DNA from: Thermosynechococcaceae cyanobacterium Okahandja | GTDB lineage: Bacteria; Cyanobacteriota; Cyanobacteriia; Thermosynechococcales; Thermosynechococcaceae | Direction: 5' to 3' | Assembly: GCA_041530395.1 (NCBI GenBank) | Contig: CP136945.1 | Location: 1,054,001 to 1,118,000, forward strand | DNA: 64,000 nucleotides | In this document: positions 26,222-35,792 of the stretch, one piece after another | Position numbering within the stretch: position 1 is the first letter of the stretch | Layout of the letters: each line of letters starts with the position of its first letter | Notes under the pieces: generated by a model | Database searches by the model: none | The model's input: the letters and a program-made list of their open reading frames with translations, nothing else | Told to the model about the DNA's origin: nothing | Position numbers and translations under genes: made by a program

Positions 26222-29050
26222 ATGGGGGAAGCAGCCGCCACCAGTCACATTCGGATTCGTGGTGCGCGTCAGCACAACCTAAAAAATATTGATCTGGACC
26301 TGCCGCGCGATCGCCTGATTGTGGTTACCGGCGTGTCGGGGTCTGGCAAGTCCTCCTTAGCCTTTGACACGATTTTTGCGGAAGGACAGCGGCGCTACGT
26401 CGAGTCCCTGAGTGCCTATGCCCGCCAGTTTTTGGGACAACTGGATAAGCCGGATGTGGATGCCATTGAGGGGTTGAGTCCGGCAATTTCCATTGATCAA
26501 AAGTCCACCTCCCACAACCCTCGCTCAACGGTGGGCACGGTTACGGAAATTTACGATTACCTGCGCCTGCTCTATGGTCGGGCGGGGGAGCCGCACTGTC
26601 CGGAGTGCGATCGCTCCATTCGACCGCAAACGGTGGACGAAATGGTGGATCAGGTGATGCAGTTGCCACCGCAAACCCGCTTTCAGGTCCTTGCCCCCAT
26701 TGTCAAGGGTAAAAAAGGCACCCACAAGAAGCTGCTTTCGAGCTTGGCCAGTGAAGGCTTTGTGCGGGTGCGCATTGACGGGGAGGTGCGGGAACTCAGT
26801 GATGCCATCGAGTTAGATAAGAATCATAGTCACACAATTGAGATTGTGGTGGATCGGCTGGTGCTTAAGCCCGGAATTGAAGAGCGCCTAGGGGATGCCC
26901 TGCGGATTGCCCTGCACCACGGCAACGGAACCGCCATGGTGAGTGTGGTTTCGCCGGGGGTTAACCACTCCCTGCTGTTTTCTGAAAACTTTGCCTGTCC
27001 GGTGCATGGAGCCGTGATGGATGAACTCTCACCGCGCCTGTTCTCTTTTAATTCTCCCTACGGTGCCTGCCCAGAGTGCCATGGCTTGGGGTTCTTACGC
27101 AAATTCAGCCCGGAACTGATTGTGCCCAACCCCGATCTGCCGGTGTACGCGGCGATCGCCCCTTGGGCCGACAAAGACCACAACTACTATTTTGCCCTCC
27201 TGTGCGGCATTGCCGATGCTTTTGGCTTTGACATCAATACCCCGTGGCACAAACTAACGGAGTTGCAGCGCGAGATCATTCTCTACGGCACCGATGTGCC
27301 CATTTTGGTGCCTGCTGACTCCCGCTACCGCTCTCGTGACTATTACCGCCAGTTTCAGGGGGTGATCCCGATCCTAGAGCGGCACTACCGCGAAAGCACC
27401 TCCGAAGCTTACAAGCAAAAACTAGAGCAGTACCTTGTGGATCAGGTGTGTGCCGCCTGCGGTGGTCAACGGCTCAAACCGGCAGCCCTTGCGGTGCGCC
27501 TTGGCCAATATCGGCTGCCCCAACTCACTGGGGTCTCGATTCGGGAGTGCTGGCAGCGGCTCCAGTCCCTTGTGCTAACACCGCGCCAACAACAGATTGC
27601 CGACCTTGCTCTGCGGGAAATTACCGCTCGCCTCCAGTTCTTAATGGACGTGGGTCTCGATTACCTCACCCTTGATCGCAGTGCCGCCACCCTCTCCGGC
27701 GGTGAAGCCCAGCGGATTCGACTGGCCACCCAAATTGGCTCGGGGTTAACGGGCGTGCTCTACGTTTTGGATGAACCCAGTATTGGGCTACACCAGCGAG
27801 ACAACGAACGCCTCCTGCAAACCCTGTTTCGGCTGCGGGATCTGGGCAATACCCTGATTGTGGTGGAGCACGACGAAGAGACGATGCGCGCCGCAGACTA
27901 CCTTGTTGACATTGGCCCCGGGGCAGGTATTCACGGCGGCCAAGTGGTGGCTCAAGGCAGTCTTGAGGCCATCCTGAATCATCCTGACTCGTTGACGGGA
28001 GCCTACCTTTCGGGGCGCAAGCGGATTGGAACACCGCCGCAGCGGCGGCCGGGGAGCGGTCAATCCCTGATCCTCAAAAACGTCAGCCGCAACAACCTGA
28101 AGCATATTACCGTCGAAATCCCCCTTGGTAAGTTGGTGTGCTTAACGGGGGTCTCCGGCTCCGGTAAATCTACCCTGATGCACGAGGTGCTCTATCCGGC
28201 CTTGCAACACCACCTCGGTCAGAGCGTGCCCATGCCCCAAGGGGTCGAGAGCATTCGCGGTTTAGAGTACATCGATAAGGTGATTGTCATTGACCAGTCC
28301 CCCATTGGCCGCACACCCCGTTCCAACCCCGCCACCTATATTGGCGTGTTTGATGTGATCCGTGAGGTGTTTAGCCAAACCGTTGAGGCCAAAGCGCGCG
28401 GCTATAAGCCCGGGCAATTTTCCTTTAACGTGAAGGGCGGGCGCTGCGAAGCCTGCGGTGGCCAAGGGGTGAACGTCATTGAAATGAACTTTTTGCCCGA
28501 TGTTTATGTGCAGTGCGAGGTCTGCAAAGGGAAGCGCTACAACCGCGATACCCTACAGGTGAAGTACAAAGGCTGCTCCATTGCCGATGTACTGGATATG
28601 ACGGCGGAGACTGCCCTAGACTTTTTTGGGGCAATTCCCAAAGCGGTGAGTAAGTTACAAACCCTTGTGGATGTGGGCTTGGGCTACCTGAAGCTCGGGC
28701 AAACTGCCCCCACCCTCTCCGGTGGGGAGGCGCAGCGGGTGAAACTGGCGGCGGAACTCTCGCGCCGTGCCACGGGCAAAACCCTCTACCTGATTGATGA
28801 ACCCACGACCGGCCTCTCTTTTTACGATGTGCACAAGCTGCTGGAGGTGCTGCAGCGGTTGGTGGACAAGGGCAACTCAATTGTGGTGATTGAGCACAAC
28901 TTAGATGTGATCCGCTGTGCGGATTGGCTGATTGATTTGGGGCCTGAGGGGGGCGATCGCGGCGGTGAGGTGGTTGCTGTCGGTACGCCGGAAGCAGTGG
29001 CTGCTGTGCCCCAGTCCTACACAGGGCAGTACTTGGCTCCCCTGTTATAG
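26222..29050 (+). CDS. uvrA: Excinuclease ABC subunit A
   Basis: 942 residues from the ATG at 26222 (MGEAAATSHIRIRGARQHNLKN), with GAGGCAGGA just upstream; a TTG four codons earlier is less likely. UvrA is the damage-sensing ATPase of nucleotide excision repair. Two ABC modules are visible with Walker A GVSGSGKSSLAFDT and GVSGSGKSTLMHEV and signatures LSGGEAQRIRLATQIG and LSGGEAQRVKLAAELS. The zinc modules (CPECD..., CEACGGQGVN...CEVCKGKRYN) are intact. The 3' end overlaps the convergent Crp/Fnr gene by 6 nt. Confidence 0.98.
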   Translation: MGEAAATSHIRIRGARQHNLKNIDLDLPRDRLIVVTGVSGSGKSSLAFDTIFAEGQRRYVESLSAYARQFLGQLDKPDVDAIEGLSPAISIDQKSTSHNPRSTVGTVTEIYDYLRLLYGRAGEPHCPECDRSIRPQTVDEMVDQVMQLPPQTRFQVLAPIVKGKKGTHKKLLSSLASEGFVRVRIDGEVRELSDAIELDKNHSHTIEIVVDRLVLKPGIEERLGDALRIALHHGNGTAMVSVVSPGVNHSLLFSENFACPVHGAVMDELSPRLFSFNSPYGACPECHGLGFLRKFSPELIVPNPDLPVYAAIAPWADKDHNYYFALLCGIADAFGFDINTPWHKLTELQREIILYGTDVPILVPADSRYRSRDYYRQFQGVIPILERHYRESTSEAYKQKLEQYLVDQVCAACGGQRLKPAALAVRLGQYRLPQLTGVSIRECWQRLQSLVLTPRQQQIADLALREITARLQFLMDVGLDYLTLDRSAATLSGGEAQRIRLATQIGSGLTGVLYVLDEPSIGLHQRDNERLLQTLFRLRDLGNTLIVVEHDEETMRAADYLVDIGPGAGIHGGQVVAQGSLEAILNHPDSLTGAYLSGRKRIGTPPQRRPGSGQSLILKNVSRNNLKHITVEIPLGKLVCLTGVSGSGKSTLMHEVLYPALQHHLGQSVPMPQGVESIRGLEYIDKVIVIDQSPIGRTPRSNPATYIGVFDVIREVFSQTVEAKARGYKPGQFSFNVKGGRCEACGGQGVNVIEMNFLPDVYVQCEVCKGKRYNRDTLQVKYKGCSIADVLDMTAETALDFFGAIPKAVSKLQTLVDVGLGYLKLGQTAPTLSGGEAQRVKLAAELSRRATGKTLYLIDEPTTGLSFYDVHKLLEVLQRLVDKGNSIVVIEHNLDVIRCADWLIDLGPEGGDRGGEVVAVGTPEAVAAVPQSYTGQYLAPLL

Positions 29051-29674
29051 GCAGTGGCCATTTGAGGCGGCGCAAATAATTAGGTGGCGATCGCGATCGT
29101 AGGTGAGCCAGCGTTCGTTGCGCAGTTTACCGAGCAGGCGGGTCATCGTGACGCGACTGGTGCCAATGGCGGTAGCCAATTGCTGATGGGTTAAGCGAAC
29201 ACTGTAGCGGCTACCGAGGGGGTGGGGTTCGCCAATTTCCGCTTGAAGCAGTAGCAACAGATGCCGCAGGCGATCTTCAATGCGGCGGTGGCTGGCAATG
29301 GCCAGTAACACCTCTGCTTGTTGCAAGCGCCGTGTTAAGCCCCGCACAAGGCTCTGGGTTAGGTTTGGCGACGACTCAACCTCGGCTAAGGAAAAGAGCA
29401 TCAGCTCAACTTTAGAGAGTGCCTTAGCGTGGTAGGCGGTCAGGTTACTAAAGGGCAAACCAAAGGCTGTACTGGGCGTGGCTAGCCCCATGACCACCTC
29501 TTCGCCATCGGGGCGCAGCAGATTTAAGAGGACAACTCCCCGGCTCACCAACCAGACCCGATCCGGCTCCATCCAGATGGCATCCCCTACCCCAAAGGTG
29601 TAGAGTCGTGAGGGAATGGGAGCACTGGTTTCCCGAAAGAGTCCCTCGAGGCGAGGAGGCGAGACATTGGCCAT
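29045..29674 (-). CDS. Crp/Fnr family transcriptional regulator
   Basis: 209 residues from the ATG at 29674 (MANVSPPRLEGLF). It has an N-terminal cyclic-nucleotide-type beta-roll (LYTFGVGDAIWMEPDRVWLVSRGVVLL) and a C-terminal winged helix (LTHQQLATAIGTSRVTMTRLLGKLRNERWL). The domain order and length equal NtcA and other cyanobacterial Crp-family proteins. The cAMP-contact residues of true CRP are not evident, so the effector is unknown. It lies 173 nt downstream of trpE on the same strand and probably has its own promoter in that gap. Confidence 0.85.
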   Translation of the reverse strand: MANVSPPRLEGLFRETSAPIPSRLYTFGVGDAIWMEPDRVWLVSRGVVLLNLLRPDGEEVVMGLATPSTAFGLPFSNLTAYHAKALSKVELMLFSLAEVESSPNLTQSLVRGLTRRLQQAEVLLAIASHRRIEDRLRHLLLLLQAEIGEPHPLGSRYSVRLTHQQLATAIGTSRVTMTRLLGKLRNERWLTYDRDRHLIICAASNGHCL

Positions 29675-29847
29675 GGCAGCGAGACCTCTAGCAAGACAAC
29701 CAATGCGGAACCGACAGCCCAACACATTGGTAGCTTTGGCGGTTGACCCGCGGAACCTCAGGCATGAACTGCGGCACTTAGGTCAAAACTGCTTAATACC
29801 GTAGGCGCTGAACGTAAAGCACAGTTAAACGTCTTGTCAATGTTTGG

Positions 29848-31368
29848 TTAAGGTTTGGCCATCAGCGCAGAAATCGCCTCTAGTAAGCCGCGCGCCTTAT
29901 TCAGGGTTTCTTCAAATTCCCGCTGTGGCTCCGAGTCGGCCACAATGCCCGCACCGGCTTGTACCTGAATCAGGTGTTGGTCGCCCCTAAGGGGCTGTAC
30001 CACCATCGTGCGGATGGCGATCGCCGTATTGAGTTGGCCTTCAAAATCGTAGTAGCCGTAGGCACCGGAATAGGGGCCGCGCCGACCTCCCTCTAGCTCA
30101 TGGATAATTTCCATGGCGCGAATTTTGGGAGCGCCACTGACGGTACCGGCGGGGAAACAGGCCTGTAGTAAATCCCAAGCGGTTTTGTTGGGCAACAGTT
30201 CACCAATCACATTGCTGACAATGTGCATCACGTGAGAGTAGCGCTCAATAACCATGAACTCCTCCACCTGCACCGTGCCTTGCAAACAGACGCGCCCTAA
30301 GTCATTGCGACCCAAATCCACCAACATGACGTGCTCTGCCACTTCCTTGGTATCAGCAAGGAGTTCTGCCGCCAACTGCTGATCTTCGGCGTAGGTTCGC
30401 CCCCGCTTGCGGGTACCGGCAATGGGACGCACGGTGGCCAGCAGTCGCCCGGGCTGAGCCGGATGGTGCTCCGCTTTGACCATTACCTCGGGGCTAGAGC
30501 CAATAATCTGCCATGTGCCAAATTGAAAGTAGGCCATGTAGGGGGAGGGGTTAATCAGGCGCAATGAGCGATAGAGGGCAAAGGGATCGCCGCTATAGGT
30601 GGCGCTGAGGCGCTGAGAGAGCACCACTTGAAAAATATCGCCCGCGCGAATGTAGTCTTTGGCGCGCTCAACATTGGCACAAAACTGCTCTGGGGTGGTG
30701 TTACTGGTGTAGCTCGGAGCGTGCTGAGCAGGCTGCCAGTGGAGGTGAGTACTGGGGCTGGGCAGCCCGGCTTGTAGCTTGGTGAGTAGGCGTTCGAGGC
30801 GATCGCCCGCGTGGGTGTAAGCGGTTCTGAGATCCGTATGGCGGGTGTCGGCATAGACCACCGCCCAAATTTTCCGCTTCACCTGATCAAAAATCAGGAT
30901 TTGATCCACCTGCATCCACACCCCGTCCGGCAGATCAGTGTCCGTGGGAGGATGGATGGGCACCCGCGGTTCAATCCAGCGAATCAGTTCATAGCCCCAA
31001 AAGCCAAAGAGGCCACCGATGCCAGCGGGGAGTTGGGGCAGTTTGACCGGTTGGTAGGGGGCAAGGCACTGGGCCAGAATGGTGAAGGGGTTCCCCTCAA
31101 ACGTGGTGACGGTGCCATCGCGGTGGGTTTGGGTGGTACGGCTGCCGCGGGTTTCTAGCACCCACAGGGGATCGCAACTCAGCAGGCTATAGCGCGCCAG
31201 TTGTTCCCCCCCCTCAACGGACTCCAGCAAAAAGTTATAGGGGCGATCGCGACAGACCCGATACCAAGCCGAAACGGGGGTATCCATATCTGCCACCCAC
31301 TCCTGATAGACGGGGATAAAGTTGCCGCTGGTGGCAAGCTGACAGAAGGTGGCAAAATCGGGATACAT
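29848..31368 (-). CDS. trpE: Anthranilate synthase component I
   Basis: 506 residues from the ATG at 31368 (MYPDFATFCQLATSGNF); a GTG two codons upstream is possible. TrpE converts chorismate to anthranilate with ammonia from TrpG. The feedback region has FLLES, the Trp-binding motif. The chorismate-binding domain carries PSPYMAYFQFG, SSPEVMVKAE, RPIAGTRKRG, DLGRNDLGRV, CFPAGTVSGAPKIRAMEII and YSGAYGYYDFEGQ. trpC is in the same window at 42311, so the pathway genes are dispersed. No leader peptide for attenuation is seen. Confidence 0.95.
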   Translation of the reverse strand: MYPDFATFCQLATSGNFIPVYQEWVADMDTPVSAWYRVCRDRPYNFLLESVEGGEQLARYSLLSCDPLWVLETRGSRTTQTHRDGTVTTFEGNPFTILAQCLAPYQPVKLPQLPAGIGGLFGFWGYELIRWIEPRVPIHPPTDTDLPDGVWMQVDQILIFDQVKRKIWAVVYADTRHTDLRTAYTHAGDRLERLLTKLQAGLPSPSTHLHWQPAQHAPSYTSNTTPEQFCANVERAKDYIRAGDIFQVVLSQRLSATYSGDPFALYRSLRLINPSPYMAYFQFGTWQIIGSSPEVMVKAEHHPAQPGRLLATVRPIAGTRKRGRTYAEDQQLAAELLADTKEVAEHVMLVDLGRNDLGRVCLQGTVQVEEFMVIERYSHVMHIVSNVIGELLPNKTAWDLLQACFPAGTVSGAPKIRAMEIIHELEGGRRGPYSGAYGYYDFEGQLNTAIAIRTMVVQPLRGDQHLIQVQAGAGIVADSEPQREFEETLNKARGLLEAISALMAKP

Positions 31369-31400
31369 GGGCACGCTAAGTAAGACTATACGATTTTCGC

Positions 31401-32240
31401 CTATTGGGGAGCATTCGCGGCAGCAACCGCAATCTCAACCCCCAGAGTGATGTGGCTTCGGGGCGGCACCCGCAGCAGATCCACGCCGGTATTTAGGGCA
31501 TTGCGGGGGGCTGTCCACGGCTCTAAGCAATAATAGGGCTTGCCCTGCACCGTCCAAAACACCAACGTCGTGAAGGCCGGATCGTAGCGCAGGGTGAGGC
31601 AGTACTGCTGCTGGCGATCGCAGACCTGTGCCCGCTGACCGTGGAGGGGACGGCAGGCCAAATCCAACTCTGACGCGTGCCAATCAAACGTACCGGCAAA
31701 CGTTAAGGGCTGCTGCGTTTTTTGATCCACCATGGCGTGAATCGGCAGATCAAAGCTCAGTTGGCGTTTGTCGTTCACAGCAAAGTAGGGGTGGAGGCCA
31801 AAGCTAAAGGGCAGGGGTGTATCGGCAGGATTGGCCACCTCTAGGGAAATTCCTAGGGCATTGGCTCGCAGTTGATAGGTTAGGGTGAGTTGAAAGGCAA
31901 ACGGATAGACTTGGCGCGTTGCTTCACTGTCCCGCAGCCCTAGGCGTAGGCCATCCGACTGCTGATCTAAGACCTGCCACGGCACATCGCGGGCAAAGCC
32001 GTGCTGCTTGAGTACGTAGGTGTGGCCACCGTAGTGAAAAAGATTCTCCGGTAAGTTGCCACAAATGGGAAACAACAGTGGAATGCCACCGCGCACACTT
32101 AGTTCTGGCTGGGCAAACCGCTCGCGGTCTAAATAGAGTAACTCGTGGTCGTGCCACCGCCAGCGGGTAATTAGCCCCCCCCGCTCAGGGACAACCTCTA
32201 GCCGTGCGTACTCAGCGTGTAGGGTGTAGGGCATGACCAT
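31401..32240 (-). CDS. Aldose 1-epimerase / hexose-phosphate mutarotase-like protein
   Basis: 279 residues of a galactose-mutarotase-like beta-sandwich. Landmarks are GGLITRWRWHDHELLYLD, GGIPLLFPICGNLPENLF, KQHGFARDVPWQV with the conserved His of the active site, FGLHPYFAV with the second His, and YYCLEPWTAPRNALN with the Glu near the C-terminus. Such enzymes interconvert sugar anomers; this subgroup often has unassigned substrates. It lies 33 nt upstream of trpE on the same strand, but a functional link is not evident. Confidence 0.82.
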   Translation of the reverse strand: MVMPYTLHAEYARLEVVPERGGLITRWRWHDHELLYLDRERFAQPELSVRGGIPLLFPICGNLPENLFHYGGHTYVLKQHGFARDVPWQVLDQQSDGLRLGLRDSEATRQVYPFAFQLTLTYQLRANALGISLEVANPADTPLPFSFGLHPYFAVNDKRQLSFDLPIHAMVDQKTQQPLTFAGTFDWHASELDLACRPLHGQRAQVCDRQQQYCLTLRYDPAFTTLVFWTVQGKPYYCLEPWTAPRNALNTGVDLLRVPPRSHITLGVEIAVAAANAPQ

Positions 32241-32312
32241 AGGTGTGCTCCATGCTCGATTCTAGAATACACCGATGGCCTGAGCTACAATAGCGGCAAC
32301 GCCCTTGGAGGG

Positions 32313-32687
32313 ATGGCCATGAGCTTAAAATTTGCCAGTTTGACCCCGACCCTACGGTTTTGGCTCACCGTCTTGGTGGTGACATGGCTGTTGGGGCTGC
32401 TGGGGTTGGGCTGGCTGGTGCAGTCCTTTGCGGTTCTCCTGTTGATCCTGATGGTGACCCCCGTTCTGTTGGTGGCAGGCTTGCAACTGTGGTTGCGCTG
32501 GAAGCTAGTGAGTGCCGCTTGTCCCGTGTGCGGTTTTGAATTTAGCAGCCTGAACAATAGCCAAACCCAATGTCCGGCCTGTGGCGAAGTCCTGCTGGTG
32601 CGCGATCGCCAGTTTCAACGGTTAACCCCCCCCGGAACCATTGATGTGACCGCCGTAGAAGTCAACTCCAGCGCGATCGATGATTAG
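32313..32687 (+). CDS. Two-helix membrane protein with zinc ribbon
   Basis: 124 residues (or 122 from the second ATG at 32319). Two hydrophobic helices (about 12-32 and 38-60) are followed by CPVCGFEFSSLNNSQTQCPACGE, a four-Cys zinc ribbon on the cytoplasmic side, and an acidic tail. GGAGGG lies just before the ATG. I do not recognise a named family. It is followed by an LapA-like membrane protein 50 nt downstream on the same strand. Confidence 0.6.
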   Translation: MAMSLKFASLTPTLRFWLTVLVVTWLLGLLGLGWLVQSFAVLLLILMVTPVLLVAGLQLWLRWKLVSAACPVCGFEFSSLNNSQTQCPACGEVLLVRDRQFQRLTPPGTIDVTAVEVNSSAIDD

Positions 32688-32737
32688 CCACGGTGGTATG
32701 ATTAGCCTCAGACCGTGAGTGTGTGGCAGGATGCCCT

Positions 32738-33079
32738 ATGCGACAGTTAAACTTCGTCATGATATTTGTTATTGGCCTCGCGCTGGTTCTTTTCAGTATT
32801 CAAAATACCGATCCTGTTAGTATCAAAATTATTGAAGGCAAAACAATTCAAGCCCCCTTGTGCGTCGAGTTAATTGTGGCCATGGGCATTGGCGCAGTGT
32901 TCGCGTGGGTCTTTAGTGTTTGGGTGCAGGTACAGCGTATTTTCACCATACGGGTGGAAATGGAAGCGCGGGATGAACAAATTGCCCACCTCGAAGAAGA
33001 TGTAGAACGCTATAAAGCGGCACTGGAAGAACAACAGCGGCTGCTGCCGAGCGTGAGTAGTGCATCGGTAGAACAGTAG
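32738..33079 (+). CDS. LapA/DUF1049 family membrane protein
   Basis: 113 residues from the ATG at 32738. Two membrane helices (about 3-22 and 42-66) enclose the short loop SIQNTDPVSIKIIEGKTIQAPL; FSIQNTDPVSI is characteristic of the LapA domain. A C-terminal coiled coil (EMEARDEQIAHLEEDVERYKAALEEQQ) follows. In E. coli LapA helps control LPS assembly; the cyanobacterial role is not known. Confidence 0.75.
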   Translation: MRQLNFVMIFVIGLALVLFSIQNTDPVSIKIIEGKTIQAPLCVELIVAMGIGAVFAWVFSVWVQVQRIFTIRVEMEARDEQIAHLEEDVERYKAALEEQQRLLPSVSSASVEQ

Positions 33080-33145
33080 GCCAATGGCAGTAAAATTCGT
33101 TACGCTATTTACAGTGATTACGTTTTGTTGTCTTTTACGTGTCCT

Positions 33146-33718
33146 ATGACTACCCTTGCGTCCCTTGGTGTTGAAAAGAAAAAGTTAAAAAATCCGCCGT
33201 TGCAACTGCACTACCTTGGCGATCGCGTCCTACGTCAGCCTGCCAAGCGGGTTGCCAAAGTGGATGAGAGCATCCGCCAGATCGTACGGCAAATGCTGCA
33301 AACCATGTACAGCGCCGATGGCATTGGTTTGGCTGCGCCTCAAGTGGGCATTAACAAACAAATTGTCGTGATTGACATCCACCTTGAGGAGCCAGATGTG
33401 CCCCCCCTTGTGATGATTAATCCGGTGATCAAGGAAGTCAGTGAGGATCTAGAGGTCTGCCAAGAGGGCTGCCTGAGTATTCCGGGCGTGTTTTTGGAGG
33501 TACGCCGACCCGCCATGGTCGAGGTGGCCTACAAGGATGAATGGGGACGGCCACAGGTGTTAATGGCCAGCGGCTTACTCGCCCGCGCCATCCAACACGA
33601 AATTGATCACCTTACCGGGATTATGTTTGTGGATCGGGTCGAAAATCAGGCGTTGCTCCGCCATGAACTGAAGGAGCACGGGTTCACCAATACGGCTGTA
33701 CGCCCGGTTGCGGCTTGA
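33146..33718 (+). CDS. def: Peptide deformylase
   Basis: 190 residues from the ATG at 33146 (MTTLASLGVEKKK). The three deformylase motifs are intact: GIGLAAPQVG, EGCLSIP with the metal-binding Cys, and QHEIDHLTG with the two His and catalytic Glu. The enzyme removes the N-formyl group from nascent proteins. It contains the N-terminal extension common in plastid/cyanobacterial type 1B forms. A small membrane-protein ORF follows within 11 nt or overlaps it. Confidence 0.97.
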   Translation: MTTLASLGVEKKKLKNPPLQLHYLGDRVLRQPAKRVAKVDESIRQIVRQMLQTMYSADGIGLAAPQVGINKQIVVIDIHLEEPDVPPLVMINPVIKEVSEDLEVCQEGCLSIPGVFLEVRRPAMVEVAYKDEWGRPQVLMASGLLARAIQHEIDHLTGIMFVDRVENQALLRHELKEHGFTNTAVRPVAA

Positions 33719-33729
33719 GGATTCCCTCT

Positions 33730-33933
33730 GTGCTCAAAAGTTACCTCTACCTGTTAGCCGCCTGTGTCGCCGCGATCGCCACGGTGGGTTGCCTGTTTGA
33801 ACTCAGTTCTGGCGAGGCGCAGCTAGGTGCCCCCCTGACAACGGGCATTTTAGTCCTGAGTGTCCCCCTTGGCTTGGGTTGTTTTGTAACGGCTGTCCGC
33901 CTAGGTCGTGTCGGCGATCGCCCCGAAAAGTAA
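33730..33933 (+). CDS. Small two-helix membrane protein
   Basis: 67 residues from a GTG at 33730, or 72 from a TTG at 33715 that overlaps the def stop. Helices at about 5-25 ([21 protein letters not shown]) and 40-58 ([18 protein letters not shown]). I do not recognise a family. It is packed between def and gcvH with only 13 nt to the gcvH start, which supports it being a real member of that transcript. Confidence 0.55.
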   Translation: MLKSYLYLLAACVAAIATVGCLFELSSGEAQLGAPLTTGILVLSVPLGLGCFVTAVRLGRVGDRPEK

Positions 33934-33946
33934 GACGAATACCCCT

Positions 33947-34330
33947 ATGACGCTCACCTACCCCGACGATCTGCAATACCTAGATACCCATGAGTACCTC
34001 CGCCTTGAGGGGGATAGCGCCACCCTTGGCATTAGCGCCTTTGCGGTGGATCAACTGGGGGATATTGTGTTTGTGGAGCTCCCCAGTGTTGGCGATACCC
34101 TAGAACCCGGCGAACGCTTTGGTACCATTGAATCGGTCAAGGCCGTCGAAGATTTATACGCCCCCCTAGGCGGCACCGTCATTGCCGTCAACGAGACGGT
34201 GGTTGAGCAGCCGGAACTGATTGCAGCGGATCCCTACGGCGCCGGGTGGCTGGTGCAGGTGGCGGTCACCACCCCGCCGAACCATACCCTCTCGGCGGCG
34301 GCCTATCGTGCGCTGGTGGAAGGGGCATAG
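33947..34330 (+). CDS. gcvH: Glycine cleavage system H protein
   Basis: 127 residues from the ATG at 33947 ([18 protein letters not shown]). The lipoyl-bearing Lys is in [15 protein letters not shown]. The rest ([36 protein letters not shown]) matches the H-protein fold. It shuttles the aminomethyl group between the P, T and L proteins during glycine breakdown, important in photorespiration. The L protein, lpdA, is present at 52000. The next gene starts only 5 nt downstream. Confidence 0.96.
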   Translation: MTLTYPDDLQYLDTHEYLRLEGDSATLGISAFAVDQLGDIVFVELPSVGDTLEPGERFGTIESVKAVEDLYAPLGGTVIAVNETVVEQPELIAADPYGAGWLVQVAVTTPPNHTLSAAAYRALVEGA

Positions 34331-34335
34331 GACAG

Positions 34336-35271
34336 TTGTTACTCCCCAGTGTGCAAGTCATTGTCGATGGGCTGGCCACGGGTAGTACCTATGCCATCTT
34401 TGCCCTTGGCTATACCCTCGTTTTTGCCATTCTTGGGATGATTAACTTTGCCCACGGTGCCCTATTTGCGGTGGGCGCTTACCTCACCTATGCCTTTTTG
34501 GGGGGGCGCTTTGGCTTTAATGGTATTCTTGCCAACTGGCAACTGCCCCTGAGTTTGCCCTTTGCCCTTGCCTTACTCCTGAGTAGTCTGCTGTGCGGCC
34601 TGCTGGGGGTAGCCATTGAATGGGTCGTCTTTCGGCCACTGCGGCGCCAAGGAGCCGATACCCTCTTAACGGTGGTGGCCAGTTTAGGGATGGCAGTTTT
34701 CTTAACCAGCCTGATTCAGTACCTTGTGGGGGCAGAAGTTTATACCTATCCCGATCACCTCTACGGTGCCTTGCCCGTCACTCTGCGCCTTGGCGAACTG
34801 AGTTTGCGCAGCAGTCAATTTGTCATCCTCAGCGTCTCTGTGGTGCTGATGCTGGCCCTCACCTATTGGGTCAACCAGACGCGCATGGGCAAAGCCCTGC
34901 AAGCCGTGGCGGAAAATCCAGTGGCCGCGACCCTTGTTGGGATTGATGGCGATCGCATCATTCGCCTTACCTTTTTTATTAGCAGCGCCCTTGCTGCCGT
35001 TGCGGGAACCCTTGTGGCCTCGAGTGTGAGTATTACCGGTCCCCAGTTTGGGGTCACCTTTGGCCTCAAAGGGTTGGCGGTCATTGTTTTGGGGGGCTTG
35101 GGCAGCTTGCCGGGAACGATGCTGGCCGGGTTTCTCATTGGCTTGGTAGAGGCCATGATTCCCGCTGCCTTCTCTGGCTTTCGGGATGCCGTAGCCTTTG
35201 GCATTTTATTTCTGGTGCTGCTGCTGCGACCCCAAGGGCTGCTGGGGCGACCCCCCGTTGAGAAGGTGTGA
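34336..35271 (+). CDS. Branched-chain/neutral amino acid ABC transporter permease (LivH/NatD type)
   Basis: 311 residues from a TTG at 34336 (reads MLLPSVQVIVDGLATGS). The open frame extends back into gcvH but that part is not LivH-like. About eight helices are seen, with GYTLVFAILGMINFAHGALFAVGAY, the hallmark of LivH, and MGKALQAVAENPVAATLVGID, the coupling loop. Cyanobacterial NatD is the nearest named relative. The other subunits (NatA, B, C, E) are not adjacent. Confidence 0.82.
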   Translation: MLLPSVQVIVDGLATGSTYAIFALGYTLVFAILGMINFAHGALFAVGAYLTYAFLGGRFGFNGILANWQLPLSLPFALALLLSSLLCGLLGVAIEWVVFRPLRRQGADTLLTVVASLGMAVFLTSLIQYLVGAEVYTYPDHLYGALPVTLRLGELSLRSSQFVILSVSVVLMLALTYWVNQTRMGKALQAVAENPVAATLVGIDGDRIIRLTFFISSALAAVAGTLVASSVSITGPQFGVTFGLKGLAVIVLGGLGSLPGTMLAGFLIGLVEAMIPAAFSGFRDAVAFGILFLVLLLRPQGLLGRPPVEKV

Positions 35272-35273
35272 GC

Positions 35274-35654
35274 CTATTTCCGGCACACCCAATGCCAAAG
35301 GGGATGCGCTTGACCCTGCTGGCGAATGCGCAACACCTGCTTTTCGAGGCGTTTCTGCCACTTGGGCGATCGCCCCCAGAGGATATTGCCGGTCTGCCAG
35401 TAAAGTACGCTCAAGGTTGCACCAATACACAGCGCTAACCCCAACGACGGCAGACGATTAAAGATAATGCCGTAGCGTAGCGCCGCCCACGTAAAATGCT
35501 CCTTGAGTAACTCCACCTCGTAGCGGAATCCCCAAAGACTCAGCACCCCCACCGTGAGCCACAGCAGCAACACCACACTCCAGCGCATATACACCGTGAA
35601 CTGATGCAGGCGCTCCACCTGTTCGCAAAAGTCTGACTCTAGCCGATGCTGCAT
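35274..35654 (-). CDS. Membrane protein of unknown function
   Basis: 126 residues from the ATG at 35654 (MQHRLESDFCEQVERLHQ); a TTG at 35741 would add 29 residues. Two hydrophobic helices (about 24-42, MRWSVVLLLWLTVGVLSLWG, and about 65-85) sit between charged ends. It converges on the ABC permease with a 2-nt gap. No family recognised. Confidence 0.5.
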   Translation of the reverse strand: MQHRLESDFCEQVERLHQFTVYMRWSVVLLLWLTVGVLSLWGFRYEVELLKEHFTWAALRYGIIFNRLPSLGLALCIGATLSVLYWQTGNILWGRSPKWQKRLEKQVLRIRQQGQAHPLWHWVCRK

Positions 35655-35792
35655 GTGATCTGAAGGATCCCCCCGCCCCTCCCACGTTCTGAAGGGTAAG
35701 CTGCTGATCGTCTTTTCAATCTTAGCGAATTGGCCAATCAAGAATCATAATAGATCCTTGTCACAGCAACCTTCAGTGCAACGCTGCCATCC

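Noticed and set aside
28476-29075. A 199-codon ORF antisense to the uvrA 3' end
   Set aside because: Pro/Arg/Ser-rich translation, entirely inside uvrA, no ribosome binding site. A shadow ORF.
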